Source of the DNA: a virus
Virus record (IMG/VR): IMGVR_UViG_3300023202_000247
Coordinates: 186,001 to 250,000 of that record
DNA length: 64,000 bases
Direction: 5' to 3' (one strand)
The position numbers and the translations under genes are program-made. How positions within the stretch are numbered: the first letter of the stretch is position 1; every line of letters starts with the position of its first letter. This document shows positions 26,909 to 34,601 of this stretch, piece by piece. The notes beneath the pieces are model-generated. The model saw only the letters and a list, made by a program, of their open reading frames with translations, was not told the origin of the DNA and made no database searches.

Positions 26909-27922
26909 ATGAGTTTATTTACCCAATCAGGCGAGTCGAATGGAGTTAGCGTAAAGGACGCTCTCGACACTCTCGTCAAATATGCAGCAATTATTGAAGA
27001 GAATCAGCCGTCCAATGCGGCTCTCGCTGGTCGTCCAAGTTTGAACGACGACAAGCGTGATGAGTTGATTTCTCGCGCAATCCTAACTAACGAGGGTAAG
27101 GTTGCTCTTGCTCAGGCAATGGCCAACCCAATTCGTCGCAACCTTGATTACCAGGGTATTGCACGTCGTGCCCTAGTCGTTGATCCACTACCACAGGGTG
27201 CAACTCCAACATATGACCGTGATATCGACGTTGCGGCAGTTGTGGTTTCCAGCAATGGTGCTGGTCCTGAGAGCCGTGTGTTCGGCGACCGCGTGGTTGT
27301 TCCAACATTCGAGCTTTTGTCGAACCCAACCGTTCGTATCTCTGAGGTACGTCGTCGTAGGTTCAACGTAATTGACCGTGCCGTTCAGAAGGCGCGTCAA
27401 GAGATCATGGCGCAAGAGGACGCGAACATTTTCGCAGCTCTTGATAACGCTGGTACCGTCGAAAACACCGCACAGGATATTTCGGATGGTGGTCTGTTGA
27501 AGCGTGACCTTGTTGAAATCAAGGTCCAGATTGATCGCTGGGACCTTGTAACAACCAAGTTCTTCATGAACATCAATGAGTTTACTGATATCCTCAACTG
27601 GGGATCCGGCGGTGGTCAGGGACCAACCGGTGGTGAGGTAGACCCGGTTACTCAGCGTGAAATTCTACAGACTGGTTTGTACGCTCACATCTGGGGCGCG
27701 GACCTCATGGTCTCGAAGATCGTTCCACCTGGCACTGTTTACGGTTGTGCAGACCCAGAGTTTGTGGGTGTGATGCCGATTCGCCAGGACATTGAGGTTA
27801 TGCCTGCGGACGAGCCGAAACAGCTAAAACTAGGTTGGGTTGTTTCCGAGGAAATCGGAATCGGCATCGTCAACGCTCGCGGTGTTGCTCTTGGTCGCAA
27901 GAGCACCGTAGTTGGCGCGTAA
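26909..27922 (+). CDS. Major capsid protein (HK97-fold type)
   Basis: 337 residues. The sequence pattern fits myovirus major capsid proteins: a charged helical N-terminal part, an E-loop-like basic stretch (SEVRRRRFNVIDRAVQKARQ), then QEDANIFAALDNAG, an alternating strand region, and the C-terminal EPKQLKLGWVVSEEIGIGIV with ARGVALGRKS. It has its own leader with a strong Shine-Dalgarno (GGAG), markedly GC-richer codons than surrounding genes, and terminators on both sides, all pointing to the most abundant virion protein. No long N-terminal scaffold, consistent with a separate scaffold upstream. Assembles the capsid shell. Confidence 0.9.
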   Translation: MSLFTQSGESNGVSVKDALDTLVKYAAIIEENQPSNAALAGRPSLNDDKRDELISRAILTNEGKVALAQAMANPIRRNLDYQGIARRALVVDPLPQGATPTYDRDIDVAAVVVSSNGAGPESRVFGDRVVVPTFELLSNPTVRISEVRRRRFNVIDRAVQKARQEIMAQEDANIFAALDNAGTVENTAQDISDGGLLKRDLVEIKVQIDRWDLVTTKFFMNINEFTDILNWGSGGGQGPTGGEVDPVTQREILQTGLYAHIWGADLMVSKIVPPGTVYGCADPEFVGVMPIRQDIEVMPADEPKQLKLGWVVSEEIGIGIVNARGVALGRKSTVVGA

Positions 27923-27933
27923 TCTGAGTAAAA

Positions 27934-27957
27934 ACGGCTAGTTAGACGGCTAGTTAG
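27934..27957 (+). repeat. 12-bp tandem direct repeat after major capsid gene
   Basis: ACGGCTAGTTAG occurs twice in a row (27934-27945, 27946-27957), followed by CAAAATTAGCTAG. The GCTAGTTAGCAA part recurs at 30052, beyond the inserted endonuclease gene. Confidence 0.9.
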
Positions 27958-27970
27958 CAAAATTAGCTAG

Positions 27971-28006
27971 AAAAAGGGTCGGTGTTGAAACACCGACCCT
28001 TTTTCG
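27971..28006 (+). terminator. Strong terminator of the major capsid gene
   Basis: GGGTCGGTGT/ACACCGACCC perfect 10-bp stem (27976-27985 with 27990-27999), 4-nt TGAA loop, flanked by A5 and T5 followed by CGTTTTT. Confidence 0.95.
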
Positions 28007-28074
28007 TTTTTCCACACACCCAAATGAACCCAAACAATTTGTCGAGTCATATTATATTATCATGTATATATTGT

Positions 28075-30048
28075 ATGAATTTAGATGAGGTAAAATATCT
28101 AGTTGAAAATGGTATGTCGGTGAGTAAAATTGCCGTACAACATAATTGTAAAACAAATGATATTAAAGATATAATATCGAAATATAATTTATCCTTAGTA
28201 AAAGAGAGCTTTTCTGATGATAAAATTGATGAGATATGTCATTTATATAAACTTGGAGTGAGTGCAAAGCAACTTGGTAAAAAATTTTCAATAGATAAGC
28301 GTAGGATTCAGCGTTGGGTTAAAGAGCGCGGAATTTTGAGAAATAAAAATGATAGTCATCGTATCAAGTTTTTTAATCAAAATTATTTTGATAAAATAGA
28401 CTCAGCAGCAAAAGCTTATTGGCTTGGTTTTTTCTATGCTGACGCTTATAATTCAATCAAAATAAATACATTTTCAATTTCATTGAAACGTGAAGACAAA
28501 GCGCATCTTGAAAAATTATGTAACATATTGAATTTAACTACTGAAAATATATTTGACGGCTATATGTCAGGACATCCATATTCAATATTAAAGCTTTACA
28601 GCAAGCATATTTGTTTAAAAATGACAGAGCTTGGATGTCCGGTTGCGAAAAGCTTTATCATAACATATCCGAACTGGATGCCAAAAAAACTTGAACATCA
28701 TTTTATACGAGGATATTTTGATGGAGATGGTAGCTTAAATTTCACTTTAAATAAATTTAAAAATAAAGAGTGGAAAGTTTCTATTGTGTCAACAGACACA
28801 TTTTGCGAATCGATTTCCAATATATTGCTTCATCAAAATATAAAATTTTCAATAAATAACATATCAAAAACCGGAAAAAATACTAGTAATATAGAAATTA
28901 AAGGAAATGATCAAACTTTTAAATTAATGAATTGGCTATATAATAATTCAAATCAAAATATTAGATTAGATCGAAAATATCAATTATTTTTAGATTTAAA
29001 AAACCAAATGTTTATTAAAAATAACAACATCAGTTTACAACTTGGAAATTTAATTGAAATTGATGGACAAAAATTATCCGCGAAATATATTAAACAATTA
29101 AACAAGAATGAACGTGAATCATTGGTAATGCCAATTTATAACCACTTCAGAAAAACTGGATGGCAATATCCAAAAGTACATAAAGACATTTTAATTAGAG
29201 ATTATCAAAAGCTTATTGATAAAGAGATAGATATTGATAACGTTTATTTAAACAATAATGACAGAGTTTGTACAAATATATGTCATCATTTTTGTGAGTC
29301 ATATTATAGAGCTGGAACTAGAAGTATAATTGATGTGTGGAATGATGATGAAAAATTCTTATCAGTCATAAGAAACAGACTTGTATTAGATTGGCAATCA
29401 AAAACCAATGAAACATTTAATATTACTGGAAGAATGATGATTCAGGGAATTAAAAGTATGATGCTAAGTAACCCTATAAGTATATTTAAGCCGGTCATAG
29501 CAAAATACATTTGTATGAAATATTCTAATCCTGGAGAGTTAGTTGGAGATTATTCGGCCGGATTTGGTGGAAGATTACTTGGTGCTACATCGTGCGGACG
29601 CAGATATATCGGAACAGACCCCTTAACCGTTCCTGATTTAATAGATATGGTTAAATTTTATAATTTAGAAGAAACGGTAAGGCTTCATCAAGTGTGTTCA
29701 GAAAATTTTGCATTGGAAAAAAACTCAGTTGATTTATATTGGAGTAGCCCTCCATACTTTGATAAAGAAAGATATTCTGATGAAGAGTCTCAAGCTTATA
29801 ATCGTGGTGAAAATTATTTTTTTGATGTGTATTGGAAAAATACATTAAAAAATGTATATCATGCACTAAAGCCAAACAAATGGTTCGGATTAAATGTAAA
29901 AGATGTGCCTCTTATGGTTGATATGGCAAAACAATTTTTTGGCGAACCAAAAGAAATTATATATCTCTATACTAGAAGAAATCACTTAAACAAATCTTCA
30001 AATAAATATAAATTAGAACCAATTTACATGTTTTACAAAAATGCGTGA
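28075..30048 (+). CDS. HTH-LAGLIDADG homing endonuclease fused to DNA methyltransferase
   Basis: 657 residues from the ATG at 28075; frames extending further upstream start in the terminator. Residues 1-95 hold two resolvase-like helix-turn-helix units (SAKQLGKKFSIDKRRIQRWV). Residues ~110-330 are a LAGLIDADG endonuclease with AYWLGFFYADA (114-124) and HHFIRGYFDGDGSL (208-221), both acidic residues present. Residues ~340-657 are an amino-methyltransferase: HFRKTGWQYP entry, SAM motif DYSAGFGGRLLGA (492-504), GTDP, and catalytic SPPY (558-561), order as in N6-adenine/N4-cytosine enzymes. Much more AT-rich than the neighbouring capsid gene. It lies between two copies of a terminator module and before a truncated relative, so it is likely a mobile gene. 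A single protein may cut and protect DNA; inference. Confidence 0.88.
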   Translation: MNLDEVKYLVENGMSVSKIAVQHNCKTNDIKDIISKYNLSLVKESFSDDKIDEICHLYKLGVSAKQLGKKFSIDKRRIQRWVKERGILRNKNDSHRIKFFNQNYFDKIDSAAKAYWLGFFYADAYNSIKINTFSISLKREDKAHLEKLCNILNLTTENIFDGYMSGHPYSILKLYSKHICLKMTELGCPVAKSFIITYPNWMPKKLEHHFIRGYFDGDGSLNFTLNKFKNKEWKVSIVSTDTFCESISNILLHQNIKFSINNISKTGKNTSNIEIKGNDQTFKLMNWLYNNSNQNIRLDRKYQLFLDLKNQMFIKNNNISLQLGNLIEIDGQKLSAKYIKQLNKNERESLVMPIYNHFRKTGWQYPKVHKDILIRDYQKLIDKEIDIDNVYLNNNDRVCTNICHHFCESYYRAGTRSIIDVWNDDEKFLSVIRNRLVLDWQSKTNETFNITGRMMIQGIKSMMLSNPISIFKPVIAKYICMKYSNPGELVGDYSAGFGGRLLGATSCGRRYIGTDPLTVPDLIDMVKFYNLEETVRLHQVCSENFALEKNSVDLYWSSPPYFDKERYSDEESQAYNRGENYFFDVYWKNTLKNVYHALKPNKWFGLNVKDVPLMVDMAKQFFGEPKEIIYLYTRRNHLNKSSNKYKLEPIYMFYKNA

Positions 30049-30079
30049 ATAGCTAGTTAGCAATAATTAGCAAGAAGAG

Positions 30080-30107
30080 ATGCTGGTGTTTAGACACCAG
30101 CATTTTT
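30080..30107 (+). terminator. Second copy of capsid-type terminator
   Basis: ATGCTGGTGT/ACACCAGCAT stem (30080-30089 with 30094-30103), TTAG loop, followed by TTTT and CGTTTA. With its upstream GCTAGTTAGCAA it parallels the terminator at 27949-28006. Confidence 0.93.
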
Positions 30108-30165
30108 CGTTTATATATATAAGATAAAATAGTCGAGTGATACCTGCATTTGAGCCATATAAAAT

Positions 30166-30414
30166 ATGTCAAAAAAGATATCCGATATTAAAGTTCATAA
30201 AATTTTAACTTTATATGCTGATGGCAATTCGACGCATGATGTATCTAAGCTTACTGATGTTTCTCAAACGCAAGTAAGAAGAATATTAAAGAAAAACAAT
30301 ATGAATATACGTCAAGTTAAAACCAGTAAAGATATTGAAAGACAAATTTGTGCATTATATGATTCAGAAGAATCATCTGAAAAATTGCCGCATATATGCA
30401 ATAAAAGTATATAA
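30166..30414 (+). CDS. Small helix-turn-helix protein, probable truncated endonuclease N-terminus
   Basis: 82 residues. ILTLYADGNSTHDVSKLTD then SQTQVRRILKKNN is a resolvase/Hin-type helix-turn-helix; a second unit begins (QICALYDSEESSE) and is cut off at the stop, 7 nt before the tail-fibre gene. The arrangement equals the N-terminal two-HTH region of the 657-residue endonuclease upstream, without its catalytic parts. Either a degraded second mobile gene or a retained DNA-binding protein. Very AT-rich, no clear Shine-Dalgarno. Confidence 0.65.
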   Translation: MSKKISDIKVHKILTLYADGNSTHDVSKLTDVSQTQVRRILKKNNMNIRQVKTSKDIERQICALYDSEESSEKLPHICNKSI

Positions 30415-30420
30415 ATATGT

Positions 30421-31947
30421 ATGACCACTTCTGGATTTAACACCGGTAAAAAAAACTTTACAGTAAACTTTACTGTAAAAAATGTTTCATCCAAAAATAT
30501 TAGAGTTTTTGGATTTCCAATTCCACCAGGAAGACAACGCGATCTTCTAGCTATTCCATACGTTGGCGAAGATGATATACGATCTTCTTTGATAAAAGGA
30601 GAATTGTATAATAAATTACAATCTGGTGAAATAAATGTTGTTACAAGTAGCAATAATCTAGTAACATTTGATGATTCTTTTAAAAATTATCTTGGATCGC
30701 GTGGAGTATCTGGAATTACTATTGCTTTACCCGACACGAGCCAGGCGACGTGGTTCATCGACGCGGTGAACGGCGACGATGTGAACGACGGCGCGACTGC
30801 GGCCACCGCACTGGCCTCGTGGGGCGAGTTGGTCGAGCGGCTGGGCCCGAACCCGGTGTTCGCTAACAACAATGTGGCGATCATCATCCTGTCCGATCTT
30901 GAGGAGGTCATCGGCTTCACGAACATGGCTTGTGAATCGGTGCAAGTGTCTTTAACTGGCAATCCCATCGTAACGGCTAGTGGCACTCTCACCGGCGCTT
31001 CCAACGTCAACCGAACGGGAGGATCCGCCGCTCGGCAAGAAATCGAGCAAGCTGCATTTGATTGGACGCCTTACGTGGGCATGTTGATCCGGTTGAGCAA
31101 TGGCGCAATGGCATGGATCGATGAGGTCGATCCCACTGGTGGAGGCGTTTCGACGGCCAGCACGTCACGTTTCTATGACGTTCCTTCGTTCTCAGCATAC
31201 AGCCCGGTCGGAAACGAAACTTGGGAAGTTTTACGGCTCCCCAAGGTTGAGGGGATGGCTCTAAGCGGTAATGCGTTCGACTTCACTCCATCCTTCGATG
31301 CGCCCTTGTCCATCGAATTGCTGGACTTCGAGCCGACGGGCGGATCGGTGTTCGGCCGAGCCTGCTACCAGCTTGAATTTGGGGGAGGAGCATTCCCCGT
31401 CGTCATGAACAATTGCCGAATCAATACTGACTGGTTACGGTTCGGGCAAACGCCTGTTTCTTGCTCGAACGTGTTTCTGACCGATTCTGGAACATCCGTA
31501 TCCATTATTGGCAACAACGCGGTATCCTTCACAGCTGGGCTCATTAGCACGGGGACCCTGTTAGCCTACACGTCGAACATGTCTCATAGTACAGACATGC
31601 TAACGCGCGCGAAAATCGCTTTGCAGCCGGGAAGCACGATAACTGTGCAGGGCAATGGACTAGGAAGTTTCGTGAGCGGTGGAAACGCATTCACCGTATC
31701 GCCGGGCTGTACGTTGAATTGCGGAGATAGAGGCATATATGGTACCGGGGCTGCGCTGGCGTTCAAAAACCAGCCGGGAGGCACGATAACCTACGCCACC
31801 AATCCGCCCACCGGTATCCAAAGTGTGGCCGACCCGGCCAATACGCAAAATGGCGACGCAGCAAACACGCTCACCTATGCCGGCGGTGCGCCCGACTGGG
31901 CCACGGGCGACGTCAATCGCGGCGCTATCGTGCAGCCGGTATTCTAG
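30421..31947 (+). CDS. Chimeric tail fibre/tailspike protein with GC-rich C-terminal domain
   Basis: 508 residues. Residues 1-100 (NFTVKNVSSKNIRVFGFPI, then GRQRDLLAIPYVGEDDI) are nearly the same module as the N-terminus of the tailspike at 34602, so they probably attach the fibre to the virion. From about 30730 the DNA changes abruptly from AT-rich to clearly GC-rich, and the protein becomes a Gly/Thr/Asn-rich parallel beta-helix-like domain starting WFIDAVNGDDVNDGATAATA, a frequent opening of receptor-binding domains. The GC-rich stretch ends near 31975, where AT-rich esterase remains begin. This looks like a recent in-frame domain replacement altering host recognition. No enzymatic residues assigned. 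Confidence 0.78.
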   Translation: MTTSGFNTGKKNFTVNFTVKNVSSKNIRVFGFPIPPGRQRDLLAIPYVGEDDIRSSLIKGELYNKLQSGEINVVTSSNNLVTFDDSFKNYLGSRGVSGITIALPDTSQATWFIDAVNGDDVNDGATAATALASWGELVERLGPNPVFANNNVAIIILSDLEEVIGFTNMACESVQVSLTGNPIVTASGTLTGASNVNRTGGSAARQEIEQAAFDWTPYVGMLIRLSNGAMAWIDEVDPTGGGVSTASTSRFYDVPSFSAYSPVGNETWEVLRLPKVEGMALSGNAFDFTPSFDAPLSIELLDFEPTGGSVFGRACYQLEFGGGAFPVVMNNCRINTDWLRFGQTPVSCSNVFLTDSGTSVSIIGNNAVSFTAGLISTGTLLAYTSNMSHSTDMLTRAKIALQPGSTITVQGNGLGSFVSGGNAFTVSPGCTLNCGDRGIYGTGAALAFKNQPGGTITYATNPPTGIQSVADPANTQNGDAANTLTYAGGAPDWATGDVNRGAIVQPVF

Positions 31948-31971
31948 CCTTCTCTACTCACGCTCCGTGCG

Positions 31972-32500
31972 GAGAACTAGATTCTGGCCAGAAGTTGCAT
32001 CTACTAGCGATAAATTTGTTAGAATTGTAGGAACACAACTTGGCGGTGCGTTTCCATTAGCAGAATTATCACATGAGGGTCATGCTGGTTTTACATCACA
32101 ATAGTTACGAAGTGGTATAAATAATTGGTCAGAAAATTTAGAATATACACCAACTCAAATTTTAATTTATGCTGGTACAAATAATTATCAAAATGGTGAT
32201 AGTGAAGCTGAAGCTGCTAGTGATATTGAAGGTTTATTAAATGATGTTGCTGAATTATTTCCTTCCGCTGATTTATTTTTATCAACGCTTCAGCCAAGTA
32301 CAGATGGTTCTAGAAATACGTGGCATTCTAATTTAAATACATTACTTTCAACGGTTGCATCAAACACTGGAGCAACTTTAATAGATATACAGTCTGGTCC
32401 TAGTGCAATATCATCAGGAGAAATTAGTGGAGATGGTATTCATCCGGATTCTTCTGGTTACCAATTGATTACAGAAACTTTTGGTTCAAATTTACTATAA
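31972..32500 (+). pseudogene. SGNH/GDSL esterase domain remnant
   Basis: One continuous frame (one in-frame TAG at 32102-32104) encoding about 175 residues of an SGNH hydrolase: SHEGHAGFTS, then ILIYAGTNNY (block III), and DGIHPDSSGYQLI (block V, with the catalytic Asp and His). Block I with the nucleophilic GDS serine is missing because the upstream sequence is now the GC-rich domain of the fibre gene. SGNH domains on phage spikes deacetylate surface polysaccharides. The AT-rich composition matches the phage backbone, so this is most likely the original receptor-binding domain, displaced and decayed. Not expected to be functional. Confidence 0.82.
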
Positions 32501-32551
32501 TCATAATGGTCATATATGGTAAGTTAGAATATATGCAGATTGGCATTCTGA

Positions 32552-32630
32552 TGCTATGGTTGAAGATATAGAAAACCGTTTAGCGATATAGTATACTATT
32601 ATTTTCGGTTTATTATGAGTTACCATAGCA
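32552..32630. other. Nested inverted repeats in intergenic region
   Basis: Outer arms TGCTATGGT (32552-32560) and ACCATAGCA (32622-32630), inner arms AAACCG (32573-32578) and CGGTTT (32606-32611), and between them a perfect 12-bp palindrome ATAGTATACTAT (32588-32599). The arms nest symmetrically and could fold into one long interrupted hairpin. The left arm overlaps a short protein-like frame (YADWHSDAMVEDIENRLAI, ending TAG at 32589), possibly another gene remnant. It lies 10 nt before the next gene. Function unknown: mRNA processing, attachment or termination are options. Confidence 0.6.
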
Positions 32631-32640
32631 TGGAGTTTTC

Positions 32641-32946
32641 ATGGTCAATACTATTACATATGGCGTAGATTTTAACTATTACAAAAGTTTTGTAGTAGCC
32701 AGTACAGAGTTTAAAACAAAAGCTGATGTACAATTTAGATTTCGTGGCCAATCGGGTTTTTCTCTTATGAATATGGGAGATAATGTTATTGAATATTCAT
32801 TCAATGGTACGAAAGTGCACGGCACGTTGGTTCCCGACACCGCAAGCGAGGCAATTCAATGGGATTTGAGAAGAGTAGACCACATATGGTTTAGAGTCCC
32901 ATCAGGATCTAGTGAAGTACGTATAGAAGCATGGGCCGGCCTTTGA
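32641..32946 (+). CDS. Small tail-associated protein, anchor-domain only
   Basis: 101 residues, beta-rich. ITYGVDFNYYKSFVVAST, DNVIEYSFNGTKVHG and RRVDHIWFRVPSGSSEV each have close counterparts in the first ~105 residues of the next gene product, so it is a stand-alone copy of that N-terminal domain. It may be a short fibre adaptor or baseplate-attachment module, or the stump of a fibre that lost its receptor-binding part. Confidence 0.7.
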   Translation: MVNTITYGVDFNYYKSFVVASTEFKTKADVQFRFRGQSGFSLMNMGDNVIEYSFNGTKVHGTLVPDTASEAIQWDLRRVDHIWFRVPSGSSEVRIEAWAGL

Positions 32947-32953
32947 TATATAA
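32943..32953 (+). promoter_or_regulatory. TTGATATATAA element, candidate late promoter
   Basis: Ends 9 nt before the ATG at 32963. The same TTGATATATA core occurs 7-11 nt before the starts at 37252, 47602 and 63069. Confidence 0.35.
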
Positions 32954-32962
32954 GGGATAAGA

Positions 32963-34012
32963 ATGGTTGGACCAATAACATATGGAAAAGATGACTCATT
33001 TTTTGATCAATTAACATTTGCAAACACAACTTTTAAACAAAAAGCAGATGTTGTTGTCAACGTAAAATATGTTGATAGCTTTTATATGATTAATACTGGT
33101 GATGAAGTAATTCAGTATTCATTCAACGGTACGGACGTGCATGGTGACATGACACCTGGAAAAGGTAGTGAAGCTTTATCATTTTCAAATCGAAGAGTGG
33201 ATCATATATGGTTTAGGTCTCCAAGCGGAAATAGTGCTAGCGTCTCAGTTGGTGGCTGGGCTGGCGGCGGTAAATTCAAGCTTCGCACATCTAGCAATAG
33301 TGGTCACATCGCCTCTAAGTTTGGAAGCGCCGTCGCTGTTTGGGAGTTGGATGACCCCAATGTTGAACTGAACGGCTCCGATGTATCCAAGGTGCCGAAT
33401 CGGATCAGCCCTGGCACTTATGACTTGGTCCAGACGACGGCCGCGGACCAGCCGCTCTATGAGGCCACCGGGTGGGACGGCTCCGCACCGAGCATGCTCT
33501 TCGACGGCGTTTCGGACTTCATGGAGAGCACTGTTGGGGCCGCCCTCGGAGGCACGGATACTCCGTGGACCATCATCGCAGCTATACAGATCGTTACGGC
33601 TACGGCAGCGTCCAACCAGAGCCTCTGGGCGTTGGGGGACAGCTCTAGCAACACACCTTTTGAGATGACTTTACTTGGTACGACATCTATCTGGACCTTT
33701 AAAAGGGATGATCTCTACACGCAAGATTACTTCAATTATGGTCATAGCTACACGACGTCCCGATCGACTCTCTGTACGGTCACCAGCGGGACGAGCTACG
33801 ATCTCTATGTGGACGGTTCGCTTTCGAGCGGAGGCACGGTAAATGTCGGAGACATGACCGTCGATACGTTGGCCATCGGCATCCTCAAGAGGATCAGCAC
33901 TGGCAATCCGGCCAACATCCGAGTGGGGGCCATCTGGGTCTACGATGAGGAGCTGGATTCCACGGCCATCGCTGACGCTCACGCTGCGATGACCCAGAGG
34001 TGGGCAGTATAA
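32963..34012 (+). CDS. Chimeric tail fibre with LamG/concanavalin-like C-terminal domain
   Basis: 349 residues. Residues 1-105 duplicate the anchor domain of the preceding gene (ITYGKDDSFFDQLTFANTT, EVIQYSFNGTDVHGDMT). From about 33260 the DNA becomes GC-rich and encodes a typical concanavalin-like jelly roll: AVWELDDPN, SMLFDGVSDFMES, WTIIAAIQI, SYDLYVDGSLSSGG, GAIWVYDEELD. Such lectin folds bind surface glycans. The GC-rich segment continues past the stop to about 34090. As with the gene at 30421, an AT-rich anchor carries an imported receptor-binding domain. High confidence for the domain type, moderate for fibre function. Confidence 0.78.
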   Translation: MVGPITYGKDDSFFDQLTFANTTFKQKADVVVNVKYVDSFYMINTGDEVIQYSFNGTDVHGDMTPGKGSEALSFSNRRVDHIWFRSPSGNSASVSVGGWAGGGKFKLRTSSNSGHIASKFGSAVAVWELDDPNVELNGSDVSKVPNRISPGTYDLVQTTAADQPLYEATGWDGSAPSMLFDGVSDFMESTVGAALGGTDTPWTIIAAIQIVTATAASNQSLWALGDSSSNTPFEMTLLGTTSIWTFKRDDLYTQDYFNYGHSYTTSRSTLCTVTSGTSYDLYVDGSLSSGGTVNVGDMTVDTLAIGILKRISTGNPANIRVGAIWVYDEELDSTAIADAHAAMTQRWAV

Positions 34013-34092
34013 CTCGTAAGCAGCAACCTAAGCGTGCAGGTGATGAACCAACAAAACTCTCTAAGTCCAGGGAGAAGTACACGGGCAAATAA
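34012..34092 (+). other. Short non-phage-like coding remnant
   Basis: Directly after the LamG fibre stop a second frame encodes KQQPKRAGDEPTKLSKSREK and ends at TAA 34090-34092. It looks like the C-terminal tail of some other protein carried along with the GC-rich import. No start codon; treated as a fragment. Confidence 0.35.
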
Positions 34093-34343
34093 TGCCAGAA
34101 CATGTTCATTTATTCATTCAAGTCGGTCCTTTGGACCGACCGAATGATATATCAAAAACGTTAAAGAGCATATCAGCAGTACATATATTCGGAAAGTTTC
34201 CTAAATTTTTAGATGAGTATATTCTGCCTTATATGTCAAATGTATTTGTAACATCAAACAATAGAACATATGAAGAAGATTTTATAAATGCATATGAGAC
34301 TCCTGGATGGGGCATAATAACAATTTATAATAAAAAAGTTTAG
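34092..34343 (+). pseudogene. IS200/IS605-type transposase (Y1/HUH) C-terminal remnant
   Basis: 83 residues beginning MPEHVHLFIQVGPLDRPNDI. The HVH is the HUH metal-binding motif of Y1 transposases, where the family consensus reads MPDHVHLL, and the following ISKTLKSISAVHIFGKFPKF fits the helix after it. A late NAYE tyrosine could be the catalytic residue. The N-terminal third of the normal protein is missing because GC-rich fibre DNA abuts. A perfect 8-bp hairpin GTCGGTCC/GGACCGAC (34122-34140) lies within the frame. No TnpB or terminal hairpins are seen. Probably a decayed insertion, possibly linked to the nearby domain exchanges. Confidence 0.6.
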
Positions 34344-34600
34344 ATGATGTTGTTTATTACAATCCATCGGAAACATTATCTGTTGGAGATTATTATGAGA
34401 TATCCAGTGTACAAAATCCAACAAAAGTATTGAAGAGAGATTTTTATGATGGAAAAGCTATTCCATTTTAAATGGGAAATGCGCCAATGCCTCCAATTGG
34501 TGGTAGTATTTTAGCAAAGTATTATATTGGTAAAATAATAGATGCATTTTTAGTTAGATAGAAAAGTTTTTGCTAAGAAAAAAGTTGATAATGGTGTTCA
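34334..34600 (+). pseudogene. AT-rich fibre-gene debris
   Basis: A 45-codon frame without a start (34334-34471) encodes DDVVYYNPSETLSVGDYYEI and then KRDFYDGKAIPF, protein-like but unplaced. It is followed by a 29-residue frame at 34472-34561 starting MGNAPMPPIGGSILAKYY. Neither has a ribosome-binding site. They look like pieces of an older tail gene left between the transposase remnant and the next tailspike. Confidence 0.4.
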
Positions 34601-34601
34601 G

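Noticed and set aside
27982-28074. Extended N-terminus of the endonuclease-methyltransferase
   Set aside because: The extension begins within the capsid terminator hairpin and encodes low-quality sequence before the HTH domain.
28381-28740. Second intein
   Set aside because: The LAGLIDADG motifs at 28 kb are not flanked by splicing blocks; N-terminal HTH units and a methyltransferase follow, so it is a free-standing gene.
31823-31975. Overlapping frame with ATG inside the fibre gene (MWPTRPIRKM)
   Set aside because: The first part is a shadow of the GC-rich fibre domain; only the portion after about 31972 is meaningful, as an esterase remnant.
32102-32104. Amber codon recoding as explanation for the TAG inside the esterase frame
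   Set aside because: TAG is used as the terminal stop of several intact genes here (for example 25969, 39319, 41112), and the esterase also lacks its first catalytic block, so decay is simpler.
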